The position numbers were made by a program, and so were the translations under genes. A stretch of DNA of 64,000 nt from the NCBI RefSeq assembly GCF_902381825.1, contig NZ_LR698973.1:960053-1024052 (forward strand). The letters run 5' to 3'. Origin of the DNA: Pseudocoprococcus catus (GTDB lineage Bacteria > Bacillota > Clostridia > Lachnospirales > Lachnospiraceae). Below, piece after piece: positions 1-9,579 of this stretch. The notes below the pieces were generated by a model, which worked only from the letters and a program-made list of their open reading frames with translations, was not told the DNA's origin and made no database searches. The first letter of the stretch is position 1. Every line of letters begins with the position of its first letter.

Positions 1-887
1 TGTATAGCTGTACAATTAACAGATGTTACGCACACCCGGTTACCGGAGTAATCGAAGATTCCGGTGGAGAGAGTTCTTATGCAACAGGACAGGGCATGGT
101 AGAAGGTTGTGTATACAGCAATGGTATCTTGGAAGTATCAGACGATGGAGCTTATTATCTGACCATCCGCATGAGTCTGATGGACTACACCAGTGGACAT
201 AGTTTTCAGGTACAGAATGTAGGAGATTCCGGCTGGTCTACACCATCAGAAATCGGTATTACAGGAAATGGTTCAGACAGCAACGGTACAACAGCCGATG
301 TGTGTATGCGTGTGCCAAGCGAAAACTGTGTAGTCAGAGGTTCCATGTATGTAGAACCGATGGGAAGAGATGTTATTTTCTATCTGTATCCGAGCAACTA
401 CAGTGAAGGAAACAATACAGACATGAACGCAACTATGGTAACAGAAAGTTCTGATGGAACAGCAGTAGAATCCAGTGGTTCTGGTTCAGTAGATAATTCA
501 GGTTCTACTTCCAGTGGAAGTTTAAGTTCTGGAAGTTCTTCTCTTCAGAGTTCCGGCTCATCCGATAAAAGCAGTTCTTCCAGCAGCTCATCAAAGAAAC
601 TGGAGAGCAGTATTACAGAAGCTGCAAAACCGAGCAGTGATTCTTCTTCACTGGATACAGAAAATCCAGTAAATTCTTCAGAAGGATTAAGTCTTTCTAC
701 TGCGAAAGATGGAACAAGTGACAGCGATTCCGATAGCGGAAATACTTCTTCCGGCAACCGGATTTTTCAGATTGCATTGGCAGTTGTAGTAACAGGTCTG
801 ATTCTGCTTGGAGCAGTATCCGGAGTGATTTATTTCTTCCGTAAGAACTGGAAACGTTGGGGAGGTGCAGAGGACGATGATGAATAG
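1..887 (+). CDS. Shp-type cell-surface heme-binding protein, 5' partial
   Basis: The reading frame is open from base 3 of the window, so the N-terminus lies upstream. The visible part opens with an extracellular beta-rich domain containing GGESSYATGQGMVEG and YLTIRMSLMDY, which I recognise as the Shp heme-binding fold (NEAT-like). A long Ser/Gly/Asp linker follows (about residues 120-250), then one membrane helix (IALAVVVTGLILLGAV) and a charged tail (RKNWKRWGG). That is the normal Shp architecture: the heme domain is displayed outside and tethered by the C-terminal helix. Shp proteins pass heme to an HtsA/IsdE-type lipoprotein, and such a gene follows immediately with overlapping ends. The family call is firm; heme transfer is inferred from family and context. 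Confidence 0.8.
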   Translation, partial: YSCTINRCYAHPVTGVIEDSGGESSYATGQGMVEGCVYSNGILEVSDDGAYYLTIRMSLMDYTSGHSFQVQNVGDSGWSTPSEIGITGNGSDSNGTTADVCMRVPSENCVVRGSMYVEPMGRDVIFYLYPSNYSEGNNTDMNATMVTESSDGTAVESSGSGSVDNSGSTSSGSLSSGSSSLQSSGSSDKSSSSSSSSKKLESSITEAAKPSSDSSSLDTENPVNSSEGLSLSTAKDGTSDSDSDSGNTSSGNRIFQIALAVVVTGLILLGAVSGVIYFFRKNWKRWGGAEDDDE

Positions 888-2052
888 GCGTTTGAAAAAA
901 GCATCGGCTGTTCTCCTTGCAATGACCATGATTTTTTCTCTGGCAGGTTGTGTAGACCAGAGTCAGGGAAAGAAAAGCAGTGATTCTGCTACGCAGACAG
1001 AGAGCAGTACAGATGAGACAGCCAGAAGTAAGACGGCAGATAAAAAGACTTCTGACAGCAAATCGGACAAGGATTCTTCCAATGAAGATGCCAAGTCTCT
1101 CTTAGAGATTAATGATCCGGAAGAAAAGGCAGCCGTAGAAGCAGCCAAGAAAAAAGTACAGGCTATGAAAGAAAGCCCAAGAATTATAGCGACTTCTCCG
1201 GCAACCGCAGATATCTGTGACAAGCTGGAACTGGATTTGGTAGGTGTTTGCAGTAGCACCGTATCCACAATTCCAGACAGATACAAAGATGTAGAGACAG
1301 TCGGAACAGCCATGAGTCCGGATATGGAGATTGTATCCTCACTTAATCCAGACTGGATTTTAAGTCCGGTGTCATTGCAGAGTGATCTGCAGCCGAAATA
1401 TGAAGCAATCGATACAGACTGGGCGTTTTTGAATCTTAGAAGTGTGCCGGGTATGTACCGTTCCATTCAGGAACTGGGTGAGATTTTCGACAGAGAAGAT
1501 CAGGCACAGAAACTGGTGGACGAGTTTACAGAATTCTATGATGATTATAAGAAAAAGAATGAAGGAAAAGACCATCCGAAGGTAATGATCCTGATGGGAC
1601 TTCCGGGGTCTTATATTATCGCAACACCGAATTCCTATGTAGGAAGTCTGGTGGAACTGGCAGGCGGAGAGAATGTATACTCTGACACCGATCAGGAATT
1701 TTTGACCGTAAATACTGAAGACATGAAAACCAAAGAGCCGGATATTATCTTACGTGCCGCACATGCACTGCCGGATCAGGTGGTAGAAATGTTCAATAAA
1801 GATTTTGCGGAGAATGACATCTGGCAGCATTTCGATGCTGTGAAGAACGGCAGAGTTTATGATCTGACTTATGAATATTTCGGTATGAGTGCTACGTTTA
1901 AGTATCCACAGGCACTGGAAGAATTACAGCCAATCCTTTATCCGGAAAGTGATGAAGATTCAGCAAAAGCAAAAGAAACCAGTGATAATGCACAGAAGAA
2001 AGCAAAGGATTCTGACGCAACTGAAAAATACAACGAACAGCAGAGCAAGTAG
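877..2052 (+). CDS. isdE: Heme ABC transporter substrate-binding lipoprotein (IsdE/HtsA type)
   Basis: A 391-residue lipoprotein with a signal peptide ending in LAGC (Cys about 25), a Lys/Ser/Asp-rich linker and a type III periplasmic-binding fold from about residue 102. The stretch VGTAMSPDMEIV matches the region of IsdE that carries the axial Met heme ligand (about Met146), and RAAHALPD matches the His-ligand region (about His296). Both known IsdE ligands therefore seem present. I chose ATG 877 over an in-frame GTG at 865, because the GTG lies against the GGAGG at 861-865; ATG 880 is also possible. The gene overlaps the upstream shp-like gene by 11 nt and precedes permease and ATPase genes. 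Role: captures heme at the outer membrane face and delivers it to the permease. Confidence 0.85.
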   Translation: MMNRRLKKASAVLLAMTMIFSLAGCVDQSQGKKSSDSATQTESSTDETARSKTADKKTSDSKSDKDSSNEDAKSLLEINDPEEKAAVEAAKKKVQAMKESPRIIATSPATADICDKLELDLVGVCSSTVSTIPDRYKDVETVGTAMSPDMEIVSSLNPDWILSPVSLQSDLQPKYEAIDTDWAFLNLRSVPGMYRSIQELGEIFDREDQAQKLVDEFTEFYDDYKKKNEGKDHPKVMILMGLPGSYIIATPNSYVGSLVELAGGENVYSDTDQEFLTVNTEDMKTKEPDIILRAAHALPDQVVEMFNKDFAENDIWQHFDAVKNGRVYDLTYEYFGMSATFKYPQALEELQPILYPESDEDSAKAKETSDNAQKKAKDSDATEKYNEQQSK

Positions 2053-2066
2053 AAAGGAGAGGACAG

Positions 2067-3140
2067 ATGAAAGAGACAGAATTAAAAAATACTTCTGAGA
2101 CTTCCGAAAGGGAAGTCCAGAACCTCTCCGGTCAGGATAAAGCAAGAAAGCATCGGAAAACAGCAAAAGCAGCCATTTCCTTTATTGTAATGATCGTATT
2201 GCTGGTTGCATTATTTTTTGCGGCAGTGAATATCGGAAGCCTGAAAGTCAGCTTCCCGGAACTACTGAAAGGATTATTTGTAAAGTACAATGAAGACGTG
2301 GCAACAATCTATGACTTACGATTCCCACGAATTGTAATCTCCATGTTAGCCGGAGCTGCGATAGCGGTATCGGGTGTGTTATTTCAGGCGGTATTAAAAA
2401 ATCCACTTGCCGATCCGGGAATCATCGGTATTTCCAGTGGAGCAAGTTTTGCGGCGGTACTCATTACCGCATTTGCACCGACTTTATTTTTCTTCACTCC
2501 ATTATTTGCATTTCTTGGTGGTGTGATTGCATTTGTCTTAGTTTACAGCCTGTCATGGAAAGGGGGATTAAGTCCCTTAAGAATTATCCTTGTCGGTGTG
2601 GCAGTCGATGCAATGTTCACCGGATTATCCAGTGCGCTGAATTCAATGAATGGCGGAAACATGTCTGGCGTGGCAGCCATCGTCAATGGTAATATCACAA
2701 TGAAAACTTGGGATGATGTGAAAACCTTAGTACCGTATGTAATTATCGGACTGGTTCTGGCACTGATTATGACGAAGATGTGTAATCTGTTAGCACTGGA
2801 AGATAAGACAGCACGAAGCCTTGGAATCAATGTCAATGCAATGCGTATCGTGATTTCACTGATAGCAGTATTGCTTGCAAGTATTTCCACAGCAGTAGCC
2901 GGAGTGATTAGTTTCTTAGGACTGATTGTTCCGCATATCGGAAGAATTTTAGTAGGAAGCGACCACAAGGCATTAGTTCCATTTAGTGCTTTGTTCGGAG
3001 CGTTTACGTTCCTGCTGGCAGATACCATCGGAAGAACGATAGCTGCTCCGTATGAGGTATCCGCATCCATCATTATGAGTGTGGTCGGAGGCCCATTCTT
3101 CATCATTCTGTTAAGGAGGTCTAAGAAGTATGCGAAGTAA
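2067..3140 (+). CDS. FecCD-type heme/iron ABC transporter permease
   Basis: A 357-residue integral membrane protein of the FecCD/BtuC family. After a charged cytoplasmic N-terminus it has about nine to ten hydrophobic helices. Family features include LAGAAIAVSGVLFQAVLKNPLADPG split across helices and the ATPase-coupling segment GLIVPHIGRILVGSDHK near residue 285. An AGGAGAGG-type site precedes the start at 2067, 14 nt after the isdE stop. The 3' end overlaps the ATPase gene by 11 nt, so the two are translationally coupled. With the lipoprotein and ATPase it forms one importer; heme is the likely substrate because of the Shp and IsdE neighbours, although the permease alone would not distinguish heme from siderophores. 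Confidence 0.85.
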   Translation: MKETELKNTSETSEREVQNLSGQDKARKHRKTAKAAISFIVMIVLLVALFFAAVNIGSLKVSFPELLKGLFVKYNEDVATIYDLRFPRIVISMLAGAAIAVSGVLFQAVLKNPLADPGIIGISSGASFAAVLITAFAPTLFFFTPLFAFLGGVIAFVLVYSLSWKGGLSPLRIILVGVAVDAMFTGLSSALNSMNGGNMSGVAAIVNGNITMKTWDDVKTLVPYVIIGLVLALIMTKMCNLLALEDKTARSLGINVNAMRIVISLIAVLLASISTAVAGVISFLGLIVPHIGRILVGSDHKALVPFSALFGAFTFLLADTIGRTIAAPYEVSASIIMSVVGGPFFIILLRRSKKYAK

Positions 3141-3984
3141 AGAAAAGAATATGGATTTGACTTCTACAGAGAATGAAGCAGCAAAGAAAGTGAAAAAAGC
3201 GGATAAGTGGGCAGACAAGCCTGCGATGGAAGTTAGAGATCTGCACTTTTCCTATGGAAAAAATAAAGTCTTAAAGGGCGTATCCCTGAAGATTGAAGAA
3301 GGTAAAATCACAACGATTATGGGAGCAAACGGATGTGGAAAATCTACATTGTTTTCCCTGATGACGAAAAACTTATATCCGAGAAAAGGAAATATTTTCC
3401 TCAAAGGAAAGAATATCCAGAACCTGAATTTAAAAGAATTTGCCAGAAAGGTTGCGATTGTTCAGCAGTATAACAGTGCATCAGACGATATCACCGTTGA
3501 GAATCTGGTGGCATTCGGAAGAACCCCACATAAGAAAATGATGCAGGGAGACAGTGCCGAAGATGAGCGTATGATTCAGTGGGCATTGGAAGTAACCAAT
3601 CTGACAGAATATTGTGACAGAGAAGTGTCAAGACTTTCCGGTGGACAGCGTCAGCGTGTATGGATTGCAATGGCACTTTGTCAGGGAACAAAGACGCTGT
3701 TCCTCGATGAGCCGACTACCTATTTGGATATCCGGTATCAGATTGAGATCCTGCAACTGGTGAAAAAACTCAATCAGGAATTTGGAATAACCATCATCAT
3801 GGTACTGCACGACATCAATCAGGCAATCGCATATTCAGATAATGTCATCGGCATGAAAGATGGAAAAGTGCTGGTGGAAGGTGATCCGGAAGAAGTGATT
3901 ACGGAAGAGAGCATCCGGGAACTGTATGGCATTGAGCTTGGTGTGACAAGGGTTGATGGACGGAAGTTTGTGCTGGCGGTGTAA
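3130..3984 (+). CDS. Heme/iron ABC transporter ATP-binding protein (FepC/HtsC type)
   Basis: A 284-residue ATPase with Walker A GANGCGKST (about residue 70), signature LSGGQRQR (about 170), Walker B TLFLDEPTT and switch His in VLHDINQA. The size and the short C-terminal extension fit the FepC/BtuD class. A 20-residue Lys/Glu-rich N-terminal extension precedes the first strand. The start at 3130 has AAGGAGG (3113-3119) at good spacing and lies inside the permease 3' end. It energises the FecCD permease from the cytoplasm. Confidence 0.88.
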   Translation: MRSKEKNMDLTSTENEAAKKVKKADKWADKPAMEVRDLHFSYGKNKVLKGVSLKIEEGKITTIMGANGCGKSTLFSLMTKNLYPRKGNIFLKGKNIQNLNLKEFARKVAIVQQYNSASDDITVENLVAFGRTPHKKMMQGDSAEDERMIQWALEVTNLTEYCDREVSRLSGGQRQRVWIAMALCQGTKTLFLDEPTTYLDIRYQIEILQLVKKLNQEFGITIIMVLHDINQAIAYSDNVIGMKDGKVLVEGDPEEVITEESIRELYGIELGVTRVDGRKFVLAV

Positions 3985-4052
3985 GAAGAAAATAGTAGTA
4001 GAACGACAAGAAATAAAGGGGAGGAAAACTCCCACAGGAGAACAGAAAGAAG

Positions 4053-4463
4053 ATGAAAAATCCTTTAAAAGTAGTATGGATCGTGCTTGGATTTCTTTGC
4101 CTGGGACTTGGTACGATAGGAATTGTACTTCCTATCCTGCCAACCGTTCCGTTTTATATGGCAACACTGTTTTGCTTTGCAAAGAGTTCTAAGAAACTGC
4201 ACGACTGGTTCGTAGGAACGAATCTTTATAAGAAACATCTGGACAGTTTTGTTCAGAAAAGAGCCATGACAATAGGAACAAAATGCAAGATTATCGGAAT
4301 GGTAACAGTAGTCATGGCAATCGGCTTTATCTGCATGAAGAATGTACCAATCGGAAGAATCTGTATCGCAGTGGTTTGGGTATGCCACCTGTTATACTTC
4401 TTCCTTCGAGTGAAAACTTTAAAAGTGAGAGAAGAATTACCGGAAGGTGCAGAAGTGGAATAA
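4053..4463 (+). CDS. YbaN family (DUF454) inner-membrane protein
   Basis: A 136-residue membrane protein. It begins with the family hallmark [19 protein letters not shown], followed by [21 protein letters not shown], then two closely spaced helices ([15 protein letters not shown] and [14 protein letters not shown]). DUF454/YbaN proteins are small membrane proteins often placed next to heme or iron genes; their biochemical role is not established. It lies 68 nt behind the ATPase and overlaps nothing upstream, but sits tight against the next gene, consistent with one operon. Confidence 0.8.
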   Translation: MKNPLKVVWIVLGFLCLGLGTIGIVLPILPTVPFYMATLFCFAKSSKKLHDWFVGTNLYKKHLDSFVQKRAMTIGTKCKIIGMVTVVMAIGFICMKNVPIGRICIAVVWVCHLLYFFLRVKTLKVREELPEGAEVE

Positions 4464-4464
4464 T

Positions 4465-4818
4465 ATGATGGATAAAGTAGAAAAGAAACGACAGAAGGAA
4501 CAGCATGTCGTGGAAGAGATGATCCGGCTGTATTGCCGGAAAAAACATCCGAAAGAAGACAGGCAGGCAGGGCAGATTTGTCCTGTCTGTCAGGAACTTT
4601 TGGATTATGCAAGACTTCGAAGTGAAAAGTGTCCTTTTATGAAAGAAAAGACATTTTGCGCAAACTGTAAAGTGCATTGCTATAAGCCAGAGGTGAGAGA
4701 ACAGATCAGGCAGGTTATGCGTTTTTCAGGACCAAGGATGTTATTATACCATCCAGTTCTTGCAGTATGGCATCTGGTATGCAGTAAAAAAGAATCGAAG
4801 AAAGAAACAAAAGGGTAA
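4465..4818 (+). CDS. Nitrous oxide-stimulated promoter family protein (small Cys-rich)
   Basis: About 117 residues. The family name comes from an early promoter study and says little about function. Visible features are EMIRLYCRKKH near the N-terminus and a cysteine series (CPVCQELLDYA, KCPFMKEKTFCANCKVHCY) that could bind a metal or an Fe-S centre. The C-terminus is hydrophobic (MLLYHPVLAVWHLV). ATG 4465 or 4468 is preferred because it follows the ybaN stop by one base; an in-frame GTG at 4447 lies inside ybaN. Its position between heme importer genes and ABC half-transporters suggests a heme or iron-related role, by context only. Confidence 0.72.
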   Translation: MMDKVEKKRQKEQHVVEEMIRLYCRKKHPKEDRQAGQICPVCQELLDYARLRSEKCPFMKEKTFCANCKVHCYKPEVREQIRQVMRFSGPRMLLYHPVLAVWHLVCSKKESKKETKG

Positions 4819-4825
4819 GATTTTT

Positions 4826-6565
4826 ATGATTAAAACAAGACTGGTGGGGCTGTTGTCCCACGCAAAAAAGTATATCGTGTATACGATTTTGTGGCAGTGG
4901 GCAGCCCTCCTGTCGCAAGTGTTGGCAGTCTTTTCTATCGCAGATTTACTGGAACGGGTAGTGTACCGGGCAGTAACCGTACCGATCATTGAGCGGACAA
5001 TACTGATTTTAGTTCTGGTTGTGGTGATTCGATTTATCTGTGAACGGATGGGAGCAAGGTCTTCCTATCTGGCGTGTGTGGATGTAAAGCGGATTCTGCG
5101 TGAAAAGATTTATGAGAAAATGTTAAAGTTGGGAGCTTCCTACAGTGAGCAGGTATCCTCTTCGGAGGTCGTACAGGTGTCAACTGAGGGTGTGGAGCAG
5201 TTGGAAACATACTTTGGAAAATATCTTCCACAATTATTTTACAGCCTGATTGCACCACTGACATTATTTATCATTCTTTGCAGAGTGAGCCTGAAAGCGA
5301 GTGTGATCCTGCTGATCTGTGTACCACTGATCCCGATTTCTATCGTGGTGGTACAGAAAGTGGCGAAGAGATTATTAAATAACTATTGGAGCATCTATAC
5401 TGGACTGGGAGATTCGTTCCTTGAAAATTTACAGGGACTTACCACACTGAAGATTTATCAGGCAGACCAGCAGAAAGCAGATGAGATAGATGTGGAATCC
5501 CAGAATTTCCGTAAGATTACGATGAAGGTGCTGACCATGCAGCTCAATTCCACAAGCATGATGGATATTGTTGCCTATGGTGGAGCTGCGATCGGTATGG
5601 CAGTCGCGGTGTCCGAATTCTTAAAAGGAAATATCAGTGTAGCAGGAACGTTATGTATTGTTCTGCTTGCCAGCGAGTTTTTCCTGCCACTCAGACTGCT
5701 TGGTTCATTCTTCCATATCGCAATGAATGGTATGGCAGCGAGTGATAAGATTTTCAAGATTTTAGATCTGCCGGAACCACAGGCTGGAGAAAAAACACTG
5801 CCGGAGGTCGCGTTAGATGTTACATTAAAAGATGTGCACTTTTCTTATGAAGAGGACAGAGAGATTTTAAAAGGAATCAACTTAAATCTTCCGGCAGGAA
5901 GTTTTGTATCACTGGTTGGTGAATCCGGATGTGGTAAGAGTACGATTGCCGGAATCCTTGCAGCAAAGAACCGGGGATATAACGGAGAAATTACCATCGG
6001 TGGCGTACCGCTTAATGAAGTGAATGAAACCAATCTGATGCAGAGGGTTGTTCTGGTTCGCCATAACAGCTACCTGTTCAAAGGTACAGTAGAAGAAAAT
6101 CTGAAGATGGCAAAACCGGACGCAACGAAAGAAGAGATGGAAGCTGTCCTTCAGAAAGTGAATCTCTTAGGGTTCTTACAGACACAGGATGGCTTGCAGA
6201 CACAGTTGCTGGAAAAAGCAAGTAACCTGTCCGGCGGTCAGTGTCAGAGACTGGTGATTGCCAGAGCGTTGCTTCGGACAGACAGTGCGGTTTATATTTT
6301 TGATGAAGCCGCATCCAATATCGATGTAGAAAGTGAAGAACTGATCATGAATGTGATTCACGAACTGGCAAAGACAAAGACGGTGCTTCTGATCTCTCAC
6401 AGACTGGCAAATGTTGTGAAGTCTGACAAGATTTATTTCTTAAAAGACGGAGAAATCAAAGAAAGCGGAAAGCATGACGAACTGATGAGCCGGAATGGTG
6501 CGTACAGACATCTGTATGAAAGCCAGATGGCATTGGAAAACTATGGAAAAGGAGGAGTGGCATAA
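4826..6565 (+). CDS. ABC transporter permease/ATPase half-transporter, first of a pair
   Basis: A 579-residue type I exporter half: six helices (residues about 20-300), then a nucleotide-binding domain with Walker A GESGCGKST, signature LSGGQCQRL and Walker B VYIFDEAASNID. The substitution DEAA instead of DEPT after Walker B is mild. ATG 4826 with AAGGG upstream was chosen; the longer ORF from 4760 would overlap the preceding gene. The next gene starts inside its stop codon (TAATG), so the two very probably form a heterodimer of the CydDC type. Heme-linked operons often carry such pairs, but import or export and the substrate cannot be read from the sequence. Confidence 0.82.
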   Translation: MIKTRLVGLLSHAKKYIVYTILWQWAALLSQVLAVFSIADLLERVVYRAVTVPIIERTILILVLVVVIRFICERMGARSSYLACVDVKRILREKIYEKMLKLGASYSEQVSSSEVVQVSTEGVEQLETYFGKYLPQLFYSLIAPLTLFIILCRVSLKASVILLICVPLIPISIVVVQKVAKRLLNNYWSIYTGLGDSFLENLQGLTTLKIYQADQQKADEIDVESQNFRKITMKVLTMQLNSTSMMDIVAYGGAAIGMAVAVSEFLKGNISVAGTLCIVLLASEFFLPLRLLGSFFHIAMNGMAASDKIFKILDLPEPQAGEKTLPEVALDVTLKDVHFSYEEDREILKGINLNLPAGSFVSLVGESGCGKSTIAGILAAKNRGYNGEITIGGVPLNEVNETNLMQRVVLVRHNSYLFKGTVEENLKMAKPDATKEEMEAVLQKVNLLGFLQTQDGLQTQLLEKASNLSGGQCQRLVIARALLRTDSAVYIFDEAASNIDVESEELIMNVIHELAKTKTVLLISHRLANVVKSDKIYFLKDGEIKESGKHDELMSRNGAYRHLYESQMALENYGKGGVA

Positions 6566-8307
6566 TGAGTGAAAATACGAATACAACAAAACGCAGAAGT
6601 GCCCTCCAGATCATGGGAAGTCTGATTGGTCTGGTAAAACCCCTGCTCCATATCATGCTGGCAGCAATCATCCTTGGAACATTGGGTTATTTATGTGCAA
6701 TCTTCCTGACGATACTGGCAGGACAGGTCATCGTGCATGGTCTTCTGACAGGAGTAGCCGGAATGATTGTTCCGGTGGACAATATGTGGCTGGTATTTAC
6801 TCCAGTAAAAACGATTATCACAGTCATGATCGTAATTGCAGTGCTTCGTGGAATCCTGCATTATGTGGAACAGTATTGTAATCATTTTATCGCATTTAAG
6901 CTGTTGGCAATCATCCGCCATAAAGTGTTTGCAGCACTGAGAAAACTCTGCCCGGCAAAACTGGAAGGACGGGACAAGGGAAATCTGATCTCGATTATTA
7001 CAACCGATATCGAATTACTGGAAGTGTTCTATGCACATACCATTTCCCCGATTGCGATTGCAACACTGACCTCAATTATTATGGTGATTTTTATCGGAAG
7101 ATATCACTGGTTAGCAGGCGTGCTTGCACTGGCAGCTTATCTGATTGTCGGAGTAGCCATCCCGATGTGGAATGGAAAACGTGGCAGCCAGAAGGGAATG
7201 GAATTTCGGACAAACTTCGGAGAACTGAACAGCTTTGTTCTGGACTCTTTACGAGGATTGGACGAGACCATCCAGTACGGACAGGGTGAAAAGAGAAAAG
7301 AGCAGATGTCTGAGCGTTCCAAAAATCTTGCAGGAATGCAGGAGTCATTAAGCAAAATGGAAGGCTCACAGCGTTCATTTACGAACATGGTTATCCTGCT
7401 TGCATCCTTTGGAATGCTGGCACTGACAATCTGGCTGTACGACAAAGGTGCGATGGGATTCGAGGGAATCTTAACCTGTACCATCGCAATGATGGGTTCT
7501 TTCGGACCGGTAGTAGCATTATCAAGCCTTTCCAACAACCTGAACCAGACATTGGCAAGTGGTGAACGTGTTCTCTCCCTTCTGGAAGAGACGCCGCTTG
7601 TGGAAGAAATTCCGGGGGATGTGGAAACTTCCGGTGTAGAGAGCATGGAATATGAATTTAAAGGAGCAGAGGCAGAGAACGTAACATTTGCTTATGGTGA
7701 AGAAGTTATTTTAGATAACTATTCACTGAAATTACAGCCGGGTAAAATCACAGGGATTCATGGTGCGAGCGGTTCCGGAAAATCTACACTCTTAAAACTG
7801 TTGATGCGGTTCTGGGATGTGCAGGATGGAAGTGTATCGGTAGACGGTACAGATGTCCGCAAGATTCCAACCAAGCATTTAAGAGATATGGAAAGTTATG
7901 TTACGCAGGAAACACACCTGTTCCATGATTCCATTGCAAACAACATTGCCATCGCAAAGCCGGGAGCATCCAGAGAAGAGATTATGGAAGCCGCAAAGAA
8001 AGCATCTATCCATGATTTCATTATGACACTTCCGAAAGGATATGATACAGAAGTCGGAGAACTGGGTGATACGCTGTCCGGTGGTGAAAAACAGAGAATC
8101 GGAATTGCAAGAGCATTTCTCCATGAATGCCCCCTCATTCTACTCGATGAGCCTACATCGAACCTCGACTCTTTAAATGAGGGAATTATCTTAAAATCAT
8201 TGAAAGAATCGGCCAAGAAGAAAACAGTTGTCTTGGTATCCCACAGAGTATCCACAATGAATGTGGCAGATGTGGTATATGAAATGGAGAATGGCAGAAT
8301 TTCTTAA
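6565..8307 (+). CDS. ABC transporter permease/ATPase half-transporter, second of a pair
   Basis: A 580-residue partner of the preceding half-transporter. Six N-terminal helices are followed by a nucleotide-binding domain with Walker A GASGSGKST, signature LSGGEKQRI and Walker B LILLDEPTSNLD. The catalytic elements are canonical. The start ATG shares bases with the upstream TAA (TAATG) behind GGAGGAG, indicating coupled and probably equimolar synthesis. It is the last transporter gene before the metalloregulator. Confidence 0.82.
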   Translation: MSENTNTTKRRSALQIMGSLIGLVKPLLHIMLAAIILGTLGYLCAIFLTILAGQVIVHGLLTGVAGMIVPVDNMWLVFTPVKTIITVMIVIAVLRGILHYVEQYCNHFIAFKLLAIIRHKVFAALRKLCPAKLEGRDKGNLISIITTDIELLEVFYAHTISPIAIATLTSIIMVIFIGRYHWLAGVLALAAYLIVGVAIPMWNGKRGSQKGMEFRTNFGELNSFVLDSLRGLDETIQYGQGEKRKEQMSERSKNLAGMQESLSKMEGSQRSFTNMVILLASFGMLALTIWLYDKGAMGFEGILTCTIAMMGSFGPVVALSSLSNNLNQTLASGERVLSLLEETPLVEEIPGDVETSGVESMEYEFKGAEAENVTFAYGEEVILDNYSLKLQPGKITGIHGASGSGKSTLLKLLMRFWDVQDGSVSVDGTDVRKIPTKHLRDMESYVTQETHLFHDSIANNIAIAKPGASREEIMEAAKKASIHDFIMTLPKGYDTEVGELGDTLSGGEKQRIGIARAFLHECPLILLDEPTSNLDSLNEGIILKSLKESAKKKTVVLVSHRVSTMNVADVVYEMENGRIS

Positions 8308-8355
8308 CAGCAGGAATGCAGAAGAAATACTTTCCAAAAGGGGATAAAGTAGTAT

Positions 8356-8763
8356 ATGAAAATTGGAGAATCCAAAGAAGATTATCTGGAAGCGGCGTAT
8401 GTATTGAAACGTCAGAAAGGATATGTTCGTAATTCTATGCTTAGTGATTATCTGAACTATTCCAAAGCGAGTGTTTCAGTTGCAGTACGTGGACTGCTGG
8501 CAGATGGATATGTAATAAAAGACCGATATGGCAGCATTGAACTGACAGAAGAAGGAAGAAAGATTGCAAAAAAAATCTATGCAAGGCATGTGCTTTTAGA
8601 AGAATTTTTACGACGAATAGGAGTATCTTCGGAAACTGCAAATCATGATGCGTGTCGGATGGAACATACAATCAGCGAAGAATCTTATAAAAAGATTCAA
8701 GAATTGGTACGGAAGATGAAGGAAGAGAATACGTTAAACGAAGAAATGAAATTAACGAATTAA
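8356..8763 (+). CDS. DtxR/MntR family metal-dependent transcriptional regulator
   Basis: A 135-residue regulator with an N-terminal winged helix (EDYLEAAYVLKRQKGYVRNSML, SKASVSVAVRGLLADGYV) and a dimerisation/metal domain carrying RHVLLEEFLRRIGVS and DACRMEHTISEE. His and Glu residues at the positions used for Mn/Fe binding in MntR are present. There is no SH3-like third domain, so it is the short MntR-like form. Located 48 nt after the ABC pair, it is a good candidate for metal-dependent control of this operon, though no operator was identified. Confidence 0.82.
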   Translation: MKIGESKEDYLEAAYVLKRQKGYVRNSMLSDYLNYSKASVSVAVRGLLADGYVIKDRYGSIELTEEGRKIAKKIYARHVLLEEFLRRIGVSSETANHDACRMEHTISEESYKKIQELVRKMKEENTLNEEMKLTN

Positions 8764-8772
8764 ATCAAAAAC

Positions 8773-8808
8773 AGGAAAGGCGGTGGAGAGATTTCACTGT
8801 CTTTTCTG
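8773..8808 (+). terminator. Weak hairpin after the regulator gene
   Basis: Arms 8773-8785 and 8795-8807 pair over 13 positions with several G-U pairs. No clear U-run follows, so termination would be inefficient. Confidence 0.35.
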
Positions 8809-8844
8809 CTTTAAAAATGAAGTAACATAAGAAAAGGGATACAA

Positions 8845-9543
8845 ATGAAAAAAGTATTGATTGCTGCGGATGAGGTAGATAAGTGGAGTCAACTTTGTGA
8901 AGGGTTAAAAAATGAGTGGGAATGTACGACCGTTAATCTGGATGTGTTTGAAAAATTCCATACCATAGCGGTCTATGACGCAGTATTGATGCTTGTGAGA
9001 AATGATAACGGAAAGCTGGGCAGGCTGATTTGGGAAGTCCGGCAGTACAGCAGGGCTCCGATTATTGTAGTGATACCGGGGATTCAGGCGGTAAAAAAGT
9101 ATATCGAATGGGGTGCAGACCTAGTATTTCCACATCCTTCGGTCAGCTTGATCAACACGTACCTGTATGCATTACTCAGACGTTCCGATATCACATGGAA
9201 CACTGGAAGAAAAAGAGAAAAGCAGGAGATCATAAGGAAAGGAAAACTTCTAATTGACTGCCGTTATCATACTGTTTACTGGGGGAAGCATGAGCTTGCA
9301 ACCCTAAATGAGCGAGAAAAGGCATTCCTGTATCTGTTGGCAGATGCCTCCAGACAGGTAGTTACCCATGAGATTATCTTTGAACAGTTATGGAAAGAAC
9401 CATATGGAGATGACTCTGCCAACATGATCTGGTGTTTTGTACGCAGACTCCGCAAAAAAATGGAAAAGACAGAACCGGAGGCTGCAAAGATAATTCAGAG
9501 TATACGAAAGGTGGGATATTATTTAGATATAGACAGACATTGA
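8845..9543 (+). CDS. OmpR-type winged-helix regulator with degenerate receiver domain
   Basis: A 232-residue protein. The first about 120 residues look like a response-regulator receiver but lack a clear phospho-acceptor: the third strand reads YDAVLMLVRND, with no Asp where one is expected. The conserved Lys region is also altered (GADLVFPHPS). The C-terminal about 95 residues are a full OmpR winged helix (LATLNEREKAFLYLLADAS, SANMIWCFVRRLRKKM). No kinase gene is nearby. It is probably a phosphorylation-independent regulator. It is followed by a strong terminator and lies just upstream of the sigma-like module, so it may control entry into the mobile region. Confidence 0.72.
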   Translation: MKKVLIAADEVDKWSQLCEGLKNEWECTTVNLDVFEKFHTIAVYDAVLMLVRNDNGKLGRLIWEVRQYSRAPIIVVIPGIQAVKKYIEWGADLVFPHPSVSLINTYLYALLRRSDITWNTGRKREKQEIIRKGKLLIDCRYHTVYWGKHELATLNEREKAFLYLLADASRQVVTHEIIFEQLWKEPYGDDSANMIWCFVRRLRKKMEKTEPEAAKIIQSIRKVGYYLDIDRH

Positions 9544-9579
9544 GCAAAATGTAGAAAAATGTCGAATTATGCGAAAAGT

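Noticed and set aside
963..1466. 167-codon minus-strand ORF in isdE
   Set aside because: Shadow of the Ser/Lys-rich coding region on the plus strand, which has full family support.
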